A stretch of 64,000 nucleotides of DNA from JABSSA01 sp039984715 (GTDB lineage Bacteria > Pseudomonadota > Alphaproteobacteria > Rhodobacterales > Rhodobacteraceae), in assembly GCA_039984715.1 (NCBI GenBank), contig JBDWUA010000014.1, positions 124,001-188,000 on the forward strand. Direction: 5' to 3'. Shown here piece by piece: positions 53,407 through 62,417 of the stretch. The notes beneath the pieces were generated by a model. The model had not been told where the DNA came from. It made no database searches and saw only the letters and a program-made list of their open reading frames with translations. How positions within the stretch are numbered: position 1 is the first letter of the stretch; each line of letters begins with the position of its first letter. The translations under genes and the position numbers were made by a program.

Positions 53407-54333
53407 ATGACACCTCCAGATGAATTTGATCCCCCGATTGGGGTGGCGGAAACACTGGAACCGGGATTGCGCCGCATCGTTGCGCCAAATCCGTCGCCCA
53501 TGACCTATCGCGGAACCAATACCTATTTGCTGGGCACGCTTGGCTTGGCTGTTATCGACCCCGGGCCTGACAACGCAGGTCATTTGGCGGCCATTCTGGA
53601 AGCGGTCGCACCGGATCAGCACATTAGCCATATTTTTGTGACCCATGCCCATTTAGATCATTCCCCATTGGCGCGGCCTTTGTCGCAGGTGACTGGCGCT
53701 CCGGTTTATGCCTTTGGCCCCGCGGAAGCGGGCCGCAGTGTTGTGATGCAAGAGCTGGCTCAGTCTGGTTTGGTGGGCGGAGGCGAAGGCATCGACGTCG
53801 ATTTTTTGCCAGATCATGCTTTGGAAGATGGCGCCGTCGTCAACGGAGGCGGATGGACATTGCGCGCTATTCATACACCGGGACATATAGGCAATCATTT
53901 GTGTTTCGGGTGGAATGACGTTTGTTTCACAGCCGATCATGTAATGGGATGGGCGTCATCCTTGGTGTCGCCTCCGGATGGTGACCTGACGGACTTTTTA
54001 TCATCCTGTCAGAAGCTTATGGGCTGTAATTGGAGTGTTTTTTACCCCGGACATGGTGCGCCGATACTGGACCCTGCTGCCCGATTGGAATGGTTGGTCT
54101 CACATCGCAAATCCCGTGAAACATCGATTTTAGAGCATCTTGGGCGATGTCCACATTCCGCCACAGACTTGGCCCGCACAATTTATACCGACACCCCGGT
54201 CGCATTGCTTGGGGCTGCGGAACGCAATGTTCTTGCTCATTTAATCGATCTAGTCGGCCGTGATCTTGTCGAAGTGGTGGGTGCATTGCATGCAGGGGCA
54301 ACGTTTAGGCTGCGCAATGTGCCGACGTCGTGA
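53407..54333 (+). CDS. Metallo-beta-lactamase fold hydrolase (LACTB2-like)
   Basis: 308 residues. Zinc-binding motif VTHAHLDHSPLARPL near residue 82, further ligands in HTPGHIGNHLCF and FTADHVMGW, and a C-terminal winged-helix-like extension (residues about 235-300) as in LACTB2-type proteins that act on RNA or thioesters. N-terminal NPSPMTYRGTNTYLLG is typical. Function otherwise open. Divergent from the histidine kinase by about 40 bases. Confidence 0.85.
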   Translation: MTPPDEFDPPIGVAETLEPGLRRIVAPNPSPMTYRGTNTYLLGTLGLAVIDPGPDNAGHLAAILEAVAPDQHISHIFVTHAHLDHSPLARPLSQVTGAPVYAFGPAEAGRSVVMQELAQSGLVGGGEGIDVDFLPDHALEDGAVVNGGGWTLRAIHTPGHIGNHLCFGWNDVCFTADHVMGWASSLVSPPDGDLTDFLSSCQKLMGCNWSVFYPGHGAPILDPAARLEWLVSHRKSRETSILEHLGRCPHSATDLARTIYTDTPVALLGAAERNVLAHLIDLVGRDLVEVVGALHAGATFRLRNVPTS

Positions 54334-54477
54334 CATTTGCGCCTATGGCAGCAAGGGACGCAATGGCCATTCCGAAATCAACGTTTTGGCTGGCGGCAAC
54401 CGTGTTTGACGAAATTGTTCCTTTTACGAACATCGCGTCGACCTTGCCCCCAACCTAAAAGGGCGCGACGCAATCGC

Positions 54478-54978
54478 TCATATTGAAGCCGCTTGAATAT
54501 ACACTTTGCATTGATCGAGAACGTCATCGAAAGATCGCGAAATATCGATCTGAGTGCCGAGTTCATCCGGGCCGAGGTCTTCAAGCGCTTGAAACTGGCT
54601 GTCCAACAAAGATGTTGGCATAAAATGCTCGGATCGGTGTTTCAATCGGTCTGCGATGACATGAAATGGTGCGTTCAAGTGTAGAAAATGCACAGGCTTT
54701 CCGGCACTAGTTCGGATCATATCCCGGTATTTTCGCTTTAATGCCGAACAGCCAATCGCGACGGGATCAGATGTGTTTGCCAATGCGCGCCCAATATCGG
54801 CAAGCCATGGCGCACGGTCATCATCATCCAATGCGTTTCCTTGCGCCATTTTCTGAATGTTTGCTGATGGGTGCAGGTTGTCGCCATCAATGAACGAAAG
54901 CCCTTCGGCCTTTTCCAATGCGATACCGACCGATGTCTTACCGCATCCAGAAACACCCATGATAACAAAGCAACGCAT
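54478..54978 (-). CDS. gntK: Gluconokinase
   Basis: Phosphorylates D-gluconate to 6-phosphogluconate. 166 residues, the usual size; P-loop MGVSGCGKTSVGIALE, DGDNLHPSANIQKMAQGNAL and DDDDRAPWLADIGRAL are diagnostic. Divergent from idnD across a 358-base region with two operator-like sites, forming a gluconate/idonate use locus. Confidence 0.93.
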   Translation of the reverse strand: MRCFVIMGVSGCGKTSVGIALEKAEGLSFIDGDNLHPSANIQKMAQGNALDDDDRAPWLADIGRALANTSDPVAIGCSALKRKYRDMIRTSAGKPVHFLHLNAPFHVIADRLKHRSEHFMPTSLLDSQFQALEDLGPDELGTQIDISRSFDDVLDQCKVYIQAASI

Positions 54979-55008
54979 CTTTTACCCCACAAATTGGCTT
55001 GTTGACGA

Positions 55009-55024
55009 TTGGTACCGATAACAC
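55009..55024. promoter_or_regulatory. Candidate gluconate/idonate operator 1
   Basis: TTGGTACCGATAACAC lies 31 bases upstream of the gntK start. It agrees at 13 of 16 positions with the E. coli GntR/IdnR-type site as I remember it (ATGTTACCGATAACAT), including the central TACCGATAACA. Suggests control by a LacI-family regulator encoded elsewhere. Confidence 0.5.
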
Positions 55025-55093
55025 TTTGCCAATATCATCCTCGGTTTCCCTAATGTCAAAGGTAGGGATTTTGCAAGTTGGGTCATTCCTATA

Positions 55094-55109
55094 TTGGTAT
55101 CGGGACCCA
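55094..55109. promoter_or_regulatory. Candidate gluconate/idonate operator 2
   Basis: TTGGTATCGGGACCCA, 85 bases from operator 1 and sharing TTGGTA-CG with it. It is a weaker match; a pair would allow looping. Low confidence. Confidence 0.3.
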
Positions 55110-55336
55110 TTTGGCGTGAAGCGATTTTTTGAACCTGCGGACCAAAAGTCATTTCCGCAGTTGGGCCTGAAGGCTTGATTGTCAACATCTCGCGAACCTC
55201 GACAATGGGGTGTTACACCCGCATCATGTTTCGATGTACCATTGAAACCCGTAGGGCCATGGGTCAACTTGTTCGCAACACCTATTCGTAAATTTCGCAG
55301 GCAAAGCCCTGTTAACTCCCGTTTTTTGAGGTTCTA

Positions 55337-56374
55337 ATGAAAGCCATTGTTGCGCACGCCGCTAAAGATCTTCGCATTGAACATCAAACCGCGCCCGAAC
55401 CCGGCGCAGGCCAAGTTCTGATCCAAATGGAAGCTGGCGGAATTTGCGGCTCTGATTTGCATTATTACAGCCATGGCGGTTTTGGGACTGTACGGTTGAA
55501 AGAACCGATGGTCCTTGGTCACGAGGTTGCAGGTCGCATTGCATCGTTGGGTGCGGATGTTTCTGGCTTAGACGTCGGTCAACTGGTTGCGGTGTCCCCG
55601 TCTCGTCCCTGTCATGCTTGTGCCTTCTGCCACGAAGGCGCGCACAATCACTGCGAAAATATGCGCTTTTATGGATCAGCGATGCCGTTTCCACATATTC
55701 AGGGTGCTTTTCGTGAATTGCTGGTCGCAGACGCCACGCAATGTGCCCCCGCTGACGGATTAAGCGCGGGCGAAGCCGCAATGGCCGAACCCTTGTCCGT
55801 CGTCTTGCATGCCGCAAAGCATGCCGGTGATCTTATGGGAAAACGGGTTTTGATCACAGGATGCGGACCCATTGGCATGCTGACCGTTTTGGTGGCTCGT
55901 CAAGCAGGTGCAATCGAAGTCGTGGTCACCGATATAGAACCCTTCGTTCTGAACAAAGCCCGCGAATGCGGCGCAGACACAGCGTTGAACGTTGCCCAAG
56001 ATCCGGAAGCCTTGGCACCGTATTGTCAGGGCAAAGGTCATTTCGATGTTTTGTTTGAATGCAGCGGCGTGGCGACTGCTTTGAGCGCAGCTATTGCGGC
56101 GATGCGTCCGCGCGCGACTATCGTGCAACTTGGGTTGGGTGGTGACATGACATTGCCGGTTCAGGCGATGACCGCCAAAGAGTTGAACTTCAAAGGGTCC
56201 TTTCGCTTTCATGCGGAATTCTTCACGGCTGTTGAAATGATGCGTCTGGGGCGCTTGTCTGTCAAAGACCTGATCACCCACACAATGCCTTTGGACAAAG
56301 CTATCGAGGCTTTCGATCTGGCCTCGGATAGAACGCAGGCCATCAAGGTTCAGTTGGCGTTTAATGATCAATGA
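55337..56374 (+). CDS. idnD: L-idonate 5-dehydrogenase
   Basis: Zinc-dependent medium-chain dehydrogenase oxidising L-idonate to 5-ketogluconate. 345 residues. Catalytic zinc region GGICGSDLHYYSHGGFG and LGHEVAGR; four structural cysteines in PSRPCHACAFCHEGAHNHC; nucleotide-binding TGCGPIGMLTVL. The match to IdnD is good by these segments. 5-Ketogluconate reductase (IdnO) is not seen here, so another enzyme must complete the route to gluconate for GntK. Confidence 0.88.
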   Translation: MKAIVAHAAKDLRIEHQTAPEPGAGQVLIQMEAGGICGSDLHYYSHGGFGTVRLKEPMVLGHEVAGRIASLGADVSGLDVGQLVAVSPSRPCHACAFCHEGAHNHCENMRFYGSAMPFPHIQGAFRELLVADATQCAPADGLSAGEAAMAEPLSVVLHAAKHAGDLMGKRVLITGCGPIGMLTVLVARQAGAIEVVVTDIEPFVLNKARECGADTALNVAQDPEALAPYCQGKGHFDVLFECSGVATALSAAIAAMRPRATIVQLGLGGDMTLPVQAMTAKELNFKGSFRFHAEFFTAVEMMRLGRLSVKDLITHTMPLDKAIEAFDLASDRTQAIKVQLAFNDQ

Positions 56375-56575
56375 GACCGTCGTTCTATATCAAAACAACG
56401 CGCTAAACACGTCAGACCTAACAATCTTGTGTAGGTTAGACGTTCGGCAATCGTAAACATTGATATCCTCATGCATACGCGTCAGTGTGGCTTGACCATT
56501 TATTGATGTGTTCTCGATGGCGACCTGATCGCGAGCAGATTTCGAAAAATTCTAGCTGCATTGGGATACTGGACG

Positions 56576-58123
56576 ATGACAATTCTAAAAAGCCTGGCAC
56601 CTGATTTGCCGTTTTCCACACAATCGATCACCGAGCGTGTTTTTGAAGGTTTTAAAGACCGATTGAACGAAACGATTGTGATCGACGGAATAGACAATCG
56701 TTCTTTGACTGGTCTTGAATTCATGGATCAGGTCAAAAGTTTGGCCGGCGGTCTGACGGAAATGGGTTTTGGCACGGGTAAGACTGTGGCACTTATGGCT
56801 CCAAACTGTCCCGAATACTGCATCATCTTTCATGCCGTTGCATGGGCCGGGGGGACAATCACCACCCTCAACCCGTCTTATACGGCAACCGAAATTGCAC
56901 ATCAGCTGAAGGATTCAGGGGCAGATGTGCTGATTACCATTCCTGATTTTCTGGATACGGCAAGACAAGGCAATCAAAATGGCTTGGAAATTTACGTCAT
57001 TGGTGAATCGGACGCAGCACCGAAACTTGACGCACTTTATGGCACCCCAATACAACATCAGGTGCCTGTGGACTTAGACTTGCATCCTGTTGTCCTGCCC
57101 TATTCTTCTGGAACGACGGGACTGCCAAAGGGCGTAAAACTGTCCCATCGCAATCTGGTGATGAATATCGACCAGACAGCCGTTGGTGCTGATTTTCGGG
57201 TCGGAGAAACAGCCGCTGCGTTTCTGCCGTTCTTCCATATCTATGGAATGAATGTGCTGATGAATATGCATCTGGCCTGTGGTGGTCATCTGGTCACCAT
57301 GCCGCGGTTTGATTTGGAACTGTTTTTGCGCATCAGCCAAGATCATAAATCCCGACGCATGTGGATTGTTCCGCCGGTGGCGTTGGCCTTGGCCAAACAT
57401 CCGATGATCGATGAATTTGATCTTGGAGACTTGGAGCAGATATTCTCGGGTGCCGCGCCGATGGGAGCCGAACTTTCAGATGCTGTGGCCAAGCGTCTAA
57501 ATTGCGCGATGTTGCAAGGGTATGGGATGACAGAATTAAGCCCCGTCACCCACGTCACACCACTTTCGGGACCGCGATCCGGGTCATCTGGCCTTGCCGT
57601 GCCCAATACCGATTGCCGCGTTGTCGATCCTGAGACGAACGAAGACGTGCCCGCCGGTGAAAAAGGCGAGCTTTGGGTTAAGGGCCCTCAGGTGATGCTT
57701 GGGTATCTGAACAATGAAGAAGCGACGCGTAACACTCTGACCGAAGACGGTTGGTTGAAAACTGGCGACGTCGCGATAATCGACGAAGACGGGTATATGT
57801 TCATTGTCGATCGCCTAAAGGAACTCATTAAATACAAAGGCTTCCAAGTCGCGCCAGCGGAATTGGAAGCCACGCTTGTTGCGCATCCCGGTGTTCAGGA
57901 TGCGGCCGTCATTGGTAAACCAGATGATGAAGCCGGAGAGGTTCCCATTGCATTCGTCATCCCGACTGATCCCGCCCCAAGCGAAGACGAGTTGAAGCAG
58001 TATATCGCCCAAACTTTGGCATCCTACAAACAGCTGCAACAGATTCAGTTCGTCCAAGACATTCCAAAATCACCGTCAGGCAAAATCTTACGTCGGGTGT
58101 TGCGACAGCAATTGACCACGTGA
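56576..58123 (+). CDS. Acyl-CoA ligase (AMP-binding, 4-coumarate/long-chain type)
   Basis: 515 residues. Forms acyl-CoA from a carboxylic acid, ATP and CoA. AMP-binding loop LPYSSGTTGLPKGVKLSH near residue 177, GYGMTELSPVTHVTPLSG, the hinge WLKTGDVAIIDEDGYMFIVD and the C-terminal lysine in KSPSGKILRRVLR. By style it belongs with 4-coumarate:CoA ligase-like enzymes; the acid is unknown. ATG 56576 is used; a TTG five codons upstream is the alternative. It stands between idnD and the ABC ATPase and is convergent with the latter, 29 bases apart. Confidence 0.88.
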   Translation: MTILKSLAPDLPFSTQSITERVFEGFKDRLNETIVIDGIDNRSLTGLEFMDQVKSLAGGLTEMGFGTGKTVALMAPNCPEYCIIFHAVAWAGGTITTLNPSYTATEIAHQLKDSGADVLITIPDFLDTARQGNQNGLEIYVIGESDAAPKLDALYGTPIQHQVPVDLDLHPVVLPYSSGTTGLPKGVKLSHRNLVMNIDQTAVGADFRVGETAAAFLPFFHIYGMNVLMNMHLACGGHLVTMPRFDLELFLRISQDHKSRRMWIVPPVALALAKHPMIDEFDLGDLEQIFSGAAPMGAELSDAVAKRLNCAMLQGYGMTELSPVTHVTPLSGPRSGSSGLAVPNTDCRVVDPETNEDVPAGEKGELWVKGPQVMLGYLNNEEATRNTLTEDGWLKTGDVAIIDEDGYMFIVDRLKELIKYKGFQVAPAELEATLVAHPGVQDAAVIGKPDDEAGEVPIAFVIPTDPAPSEDELKQYIAQTLASYKQLQQIQFVQDIPKSPSGKILRRVLRQQLTT

Positions 58124-58152
58124 AACGAAAAGTTGCGACTTTGAGCGGTGAA

Positions 58153-59232
58153 TCAAACAACCGTGGTGGTGATCAAGAATCCTGAATCGCGGTCAAATAC
58201 GTGTGCCAAGGACACATCATATGACAGCCGTATTTCCTCGCCTGACTTGGTTTCGACATCCGGCGCTTCGATGATGCGAACTTCGTCAGTTCCAACACGG
58301 CATGTCAGATGCGTTTCATTCCCCAAAGGTTCCACAACCTCGACACGCGCTTTGATGGCCCCTTCGGGATCAAGCCGAAAATGTTCGGGCCGAATGCCAA
58401 GGGCGACAGATTGTCCATCGCGTGCTGCTAGATAATCCGGCAAAGGCAATGTCGCGTGTGTGTGGGTCAGTGACGCCTGCCCGTTTGAAACGGAAACAGC
58501 GCCTGAAAAAATGTTCATCTGTGGCGCTCCGATGAATTCGGCCACGAACAAATTTTGGGGATGATTATACAATTGCAACGGTGTGCCGATTTGTTCGATC
58601 CGCCCGGCATTCATCACCACGATACGATCCGCCATGGTCATTGCTTCGGTTTGATCATGGGTGACATAGATCGAAGTCGTCCTTAACCGCTGATGCAGGC
58701 GTTTGACCTCTTTGCGCATTACAGCTCTGAGTTTTGCATCAAGGTTGGACAATGGTTCATCAAACAGAAAAACTTCTGGGTTGCGCACGATGGCCCGCCC
58801 CATCGCAACCCTTTGCCGTTGACCGCCTGACAGCTCTTTGGGGCGTCGATCCAGATAATCGTCCAACCCCAAGATGGCGCTGGCGGCAGCGACCGCTTCC
58901 GTAATCTCGGGCGTGGAGCGTTTTTCCAATTCCAACGCAAAGGACATGTTTTCCCGCACGGTCATATGGGGGTACAGCGCATAGGATTGAAAAACCATTG
59001 CGATGTCTCGATCCTTTGGCAGCAAATCATTCACGGTTCGCCCGCCAATGTTGATGTCACCGGAATTAGGGTCTTCGAGCCCGGCAATCATGCGCAAAAG
59101 TGTTGACTTCCCACATCCAGACGGCCCGACCAAGGCAACAAACTCACCCTGAGCGATATCAATGGACACCCCATGGATCACTTCAACAGCGTCAAATGAC
59201 TTTCGGATTTTATCAAGGACAACCGTGGCCAT
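58153..59232 (-). CDS. Carbohydrate ABC transporter ATPase (UgpC/MsmK/MalK type)
   Basis: 359 residues: Walker A VGPSGCGKSTLLRMIAGLE, Q-loop MVFQSYALYPHMTVREN, signature LSGGQRQRVAMGRAIVRNP, Walker B VFLFDEPLSNLDAKLR, then a C-terminal TOBE-type domain (ALGIRPEHFRL). This is the shared ATPase type of CUT1 sugar importers. It lies divergent from the IclR gene and the binding protein/permease genes, which lack an ATPase, so it completes that importer. Confidence 0.92.
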   Translation of the reverse strand: MATVVLDKIRKSFDAVEVIHGVSIDIAQGEFVALVGPSGCGKSTLLRMIAGLEDPNSGDINIGGRTVNDLLPKDRDIAMVFQSYALYPHMTVRENMSFALELEKRSTPEITEAVAAASAILGLDDYLDRRPKELSGGQRQRVAMGRAIVRNPEVFLFDEPLSNLDAKLRAVMRKEVKRLHQRLRTTSIYVTHDQTEAMTMADRIVVMNAGRIEQIGTPLQLYNHPQNLFVAEFIGAPQMNIFSGAVSVSNGQASLTHTHATLPLPDYLAARDGQSVALGIRPEHFRLDPEGAIKARVEVVEPLGNETHLTCRVGTDEVRIIEAPDVETKSGEEIRLSYDVSLAHVFDRDSGFLITTTVV

Positions 59233-59249
59233 TCCCGCCCCTTTTCAAC

Positions 59250-59262
59250 GTCCAACGTGGAC
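59250..59262. promoter_or_regulatory. Candidate operator GTCCA-ACG-TGGAC
   Basis: A 13-bp dyad with five-base arms in the 96-base gap between the divergent ATPase and IclR genes. It could be the IclR site. An AT-rich stretch with TATTC and GAATA at its ends (59298-59330) lies next to the IclR start. Confidence 0.4.
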
Positions 59263-59328
59263 TGAAAGTGCGAATTCTTCATTGACTCGCGTTTCACTAT
59301 TGGTATTCATAATTTCAATAATGGAATA

Positions 59329-60150
59329 ATGGAAGCAAAATTTGTGGGCCCGAGTGCACGCCTTTTGGAAGTGATGGAGTACCTGATGGCCGCTGGTTCC
59401 GAACCCGTTAAACAGGTTCAGATATCACGTGACCTTGGAATTCCTGCAGCAACGGTCAATCGGATTGTGCGCACACTGGCCGAACGCGGATATCTGTTCC
59501 AAACAAGTGAAAAATACTGCATCCCAAACTTTCGTTTGATGCGAAATGTCCCGATGTCAGAAGATTACTTGTCTGTTCTAAGTGATCTGATGAACGACAT
59601 TACAGCCACCCAAAAGATGTCGGTCGAGGCTGTCGTCGTCACAGGGTTTGATCTGCTTTGGCATTCCCGCACTGAATTGCCAGATGCCAGCGTTGCCATT
59701 CGCGCCGCGCGCGGATTTCGTCGCAGCTTGTACGAGCTGGATGCGATGTCGCGTCTGTATCTAAGCCGCCTTGGGTGGGATGAAGTCAGCTATCGTTTCT
59801 TTACCGGGGGTTTCTTTAAAACCGGTCTGGAAATGAAAGGTTTGGCCCCAAGCGAAGCTCGACGGATCGTTGAGAATGTCAAAGACGAAACGTTCGACAT
59901 GGACTTTGACGGAAATCATGTGGGTGTCCGTCGCTTTGCCACAATCGTGGAAGATGACGAGGGCAATTTCCTGCATCTATTAAGCATCGCCGAAGCAGCT
60001 GTGCCCGTCCGGGACAAGGATGAACACATCGCGAACGCGCGGGACGTTCTGAATAAGGCGCGTGAAACGTTAAGCGCAAAAGTCAGCGCAGAAGCTTCGA
60101 GACGAAGCGACATGCGTCGGTCTCGCGCGAATTTGAAGGTCATAAAGTAA
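59329..60150 (+). CDS. IclR family transcriptional regulator
   Basis: 273 residues. Winged helix at residues about 8-62 (RLLEVMEYLMAAGSEPVKQV; AATVNRIVRTLAERGYLF), then a PAS/GAF-like IclR effector domain (AVVVTGFDLLWHSRTELPDA; MSRLYLSRLGW; DDEGNFLHLLSIAEAAVPVR). Located between the ATPase (divergent) and the binding-protein gene (27 bases downstream), so it very likely regulates this importer. Confidence 0.87.
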   Translation: MEAKFVGPSARLLEVMEYLMAAGSEPVKQVQISRDLGIPAATVNRIVRTLAERGYLFQTSEKYCIPNFRLMRNVPMSEDYLSVLSDLMNDITATQKMSVEAVVVTGFDLLWHSRTELPDASVAIRAARGFRRSLYELDAMSRLYLSRLGWDEVSYRFFTGGFFKTGLEMKGLAPSEARRIVENVKDETFDMDFDGNHVGVRRFATIVEDDEGNFLHLLSIAEAAVPVRDKDEHIANARDVLNKARETLSAKVSAEASRRSDMRRSRANLKVIK

Positions 60151-60177
60151 CTGCAAAAAGTTTCTGGGGAGGAAACG

Positions 60178-61458
60178 ATGAAACGAACACAATTACTAAG
60201 TGCCACAGTCGGTGCAGGCATTGCCTTGTCACTGTCGATGCCATCAACAGCACGCGCAGACGATTTGAATATCGTCTTGTTTTCAATGCCCTACACTCAA
60301 GGGTTGGCCAAGCTAGAAGCCGATTTTGAAGCCAAGACAGGCCACACTGCAAATATCGAAGTGATTGGTCAGGATGTCTTTGAAAACCGGATTACATTGT
60401 CTTTTACCGGTAAGACAGGCGATTTGGACGTTGTCCACACCCCCGTTATTCAGGTCCAACGTTGGATCGAAGCGGGCTGGTTGCGCCCCATTACATCCGA
60501 AGTGGATGGCATGGCCAGCAAGGACGATATCCTTGCCGGTCCTCTGGATGCATATCTTGTAAACGGCGAACGTTATGCACTGCCGTTTTTTGCTGAAACT
60601 GGCATGATGGCATACCGCACGGATCTTTTGGCCGCTGCGGGCTTCGACAAAGCGCCAGAAACTTGGGAAGAGATGCTCGAAGTCGCGGCAGCCGTCAAAA
60701 CCGATGATACAGGCGCTTTGGCCATGCGTGTTGCACCCGGACAAGGGTTCAACATGTTCGTTTTCCCAATGATCATGCGGGCCTATGGCGGTGAATTCTT
60801 TGCTGACTATTCAGGCGGTGATCTCACACCAAACATGAACACTCCAGAAGCGTTGAAAGGTCTTGAAGTCTATTCAAGCTTGATGAACGACTTTGGCCCA
60901 GAAGGTATCGGCAACTTTAACTTTGGCGAAGTGGCTGCTGCGATGCAGACCGGACAAGTCGCCATGATTGTTGATGGAACGTCGATTGCTGCACGTACTC
61001 TGGACCCAGAGAAAAGCCAATTTGCCGATAAGATCAGCATTGCGGCCGTTCCATCCGGACCTGCGGGCCGTTCGCCTGCAATCGCCGTGCATGGATTGGG
61101 CATCCCAGCTGATGCACCAAGTCCAGAAGCATCGTTTGCGTTTTTGGAATGGGCGACAAGCGAAGAGGTTTTGACAAAAATCGCTTTGTCTGAAACTTAT
61201 CCTGATTTCACGCGTGCATCCGTTGCAAGCAATGCGGATGTTCTGGCCAAATATGAAAGCATCCACCCGGACTTTCTTGATCTGAAGGTTCAGATGTTGG
61301 GTGACGCGATCGGTCACTATCGCCCACTGTTGCCACAATGGCCGCAGATCGGTCAGACCGTTGGTGAAAACATCAACGCCGCCGTCAATGGCATCATGTC
61401 TAACCAAGAAGCGTTGGCCACGTCAGACGAAGATATCGCCGATATCATGTCCGAGTAA
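60178..61458 (+). CDS. Carbohydrate ABC transporter substrate-binding protein
   Basis: 426 residues. Signal peptide with core GAGIALSLSMPSTARA, cleaved before DDLNIVLF near residue 29. Class I/CUT1 binding-protein body: LEADFEAKTGHTANIEVIGQ, GERYALPFFAETGMMAYRTD and AVHGLGIPADAPSPEASFAF. GGGAGGAAACG precedes the ATG. It is followed by a very strong stem-loop and then the permeases. The sulfatase in the same operon suggests a sulfated or otherwise anionic sugar, but the ligand cannot be read from the sequence. Confidence 0.92.
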   Translation: MKRTQLLSATVGAGIALSLSMPSTARADDLNIVLFSMPYTQGLAKLEADFEAKTGHTANIEVIGQDVFENRITLSFTGKTGDLDVVHTPVIQVQRWIEAGWLRPITSEVDGMASKDDILAGPLDAYLVNGERYALPFFAETGMMAYRTDLLAAAGFDKAPETWEEMLEVAAAVKTDDTGALAMRVAPGQGFNMFVFPMIMRAYGGEFFADYSGGDLTPNMNTPEALKGLEVYSSLMNDFGPEGIGNFNFGEVAAAMQTGQVAMIVDGTSIAARTLDPEKSQFADKISIAAVPSGPAGRSPAIAVHGLGIPADAPSPEASFAFLEWATSEEVLTKIALSETYPDFTRASVASNADVLAKYESIHPDFLDLKVQMLGDAIGHYRPLLPQWPQIGQTVGENINAAVNGIMSNQEALATSDEDIADIMSE

Positions 61459-61474
61459 CTCAAACTTCTAAACT

Positions 61475-61511
61475 GTCATATCGCCTGCCTTCTGTGGTCA
61501 GGCGATATGAC
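61475..61511 (+). terminator. Perfect 13-bp stem-loop between binding-protein and permease genes
   Basis: GTCATATCGCCTG and CAGGCGATATGAC pair without mismatch around an 11-base loop, 17 bases past the binding-protein stop and 31 bases before the first permease. No T-run, so it is more like a 3' end-protecting or partial-termination hairpin than a full terminator. Confidence 0.7.
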
Positions 61512-61541
61512 TACTTTCCAGCAAAGTGCATGTCGTAAGCT

Positions 61542-62417
61542 ATGGGCGTTCAAACTCTTTTTCAGCGTGGTTACAATCGCATGCTGCTTCCTGCTGTTGT
61601 GGCGGTTGGCGTGTTTGCGATTTTGCCTTTGGTTGGAATGATCGGCCTTGCCTTTACGGACTTCCATTTGATCAAAGGCTGGCGCGGTGAATGGGGATTG
61701 CACAACTTTATGCGCATGACCCAAGACCGGCGGTTTCTGGCCTCGATCAATGTCATGTTGTTCCTCAGCGTTTTTGGCGTTTTATTTCAGGTGACCATGG
61801 GCACTTTGGTGGCGGTCGGTTTGGAAAAGATTGTCCCAAAGTGGCGTTTTATGCGCGGAATATTCGTGGTGCCGTTTGTGGTGCCTGCCGTTGCTGTCGC
61901 CCTGATCTGGCTGAGCTTGTTCACGCCGACCCTCAGCCCCATCAACGCGTTTTTCGATATTTTCGGCATCACGGTGCCTGCGTTCCTTACATCGGAATAT
62001 GGCGCGATCTTTGCTATCGTCATTGCGGATACATGGGCCAGCTTTCCCTTTGTGATGCTTTTGATCCTAGCCGCCCTACAAGGGATATCCAGTGACCTCG
62101 AAGAAGCCGCATCCATCGATGGAGCCACCAAGATGCAAGTGTTCTGGCGGATCACGTTGCCTTTGTTAAAACCTGCGTTGTTGATGGTCGCCTTGTTCCG
62201 ATTTATCGAAACCCTGAAACACTTTCCTTTGATCTTTATCATGACAAACGGTGGCCCAGGGCGCACGACACAGGCCACCAATTATTATGCCTACATCCAG
62301 ACATTCCAATCGTCGAAAGTGTCGTATGGTGCGGCCATTGCCGTTTTCTTATTCGCCATTGCCGCCGTCATCAGCTTTTACGTCGCCCGCGCCAATGCGA
62401 GGATAACCGATGCGTAA
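61542..62417 (+). CDS. Sugar ABC transporter permease (MalF/UgpA type)
   Basis: 291 residues, six membrane spans, the usual first permease of a CUT1 importer. The first span starts near residue 14 (LLPAVVAVGVFAILPLVGMI). The cytoplasmic EAA loop LEEAASIDGATKMQVFWRI lies near residues 185-203. The stop overlaps the start of the second permease by eight bases. Confidence 0.92.
   Translation: MGVQTLFQRGYNRMLLPAVVAVGVFAILPLVGMIGLAFTDFHLIKGWRGEWGLHNFMRMTQDRRFLASINVMLFLSVFGVLFQVTMGTLVAVGLEKIVPKWRFMRGIFVVPFVVPAVAVALIWLSLFTPTLSPINAFFDIFGITVPAFLTSEYGAIFAIVIADTWASFPFVMLLILAALQGISSDLEEAASIDGATKMQVFWRITLPLLKPALLMVALFRFIETLKHFPLIFIMTNGGPGRTTQATNYYAYIQTFQSSKVSYGAAIAVFLFAIAAVISFYVARANARITDA

Larger units (their letters stand above)
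54979..55336. promoter_or_regulatory. Divergent regulatory region gntK/idnD
   Basis: 358 bases with no credible gene. Besides the two operator-like sites listed next, it is the presumed location of two divergent promoters. Short frames across it lack ribosome sites. Confidence 0.5.

Noticed and set aside
54938..55267. 109-codon minus-strand frame between gntK and idnD
   Set aside because: No ribosome site, odd composition and overlap with the gntK start and operator-like sites; treated as chance.
56417..56449. Second GntR/FadR operator before the acyl-CoA ligase (GTCAGAC and GTTAGAC)
   Set aside because: The two 7-mers resemble the site at 20252 but are spaced differently and form no clean dyad; probably chance.
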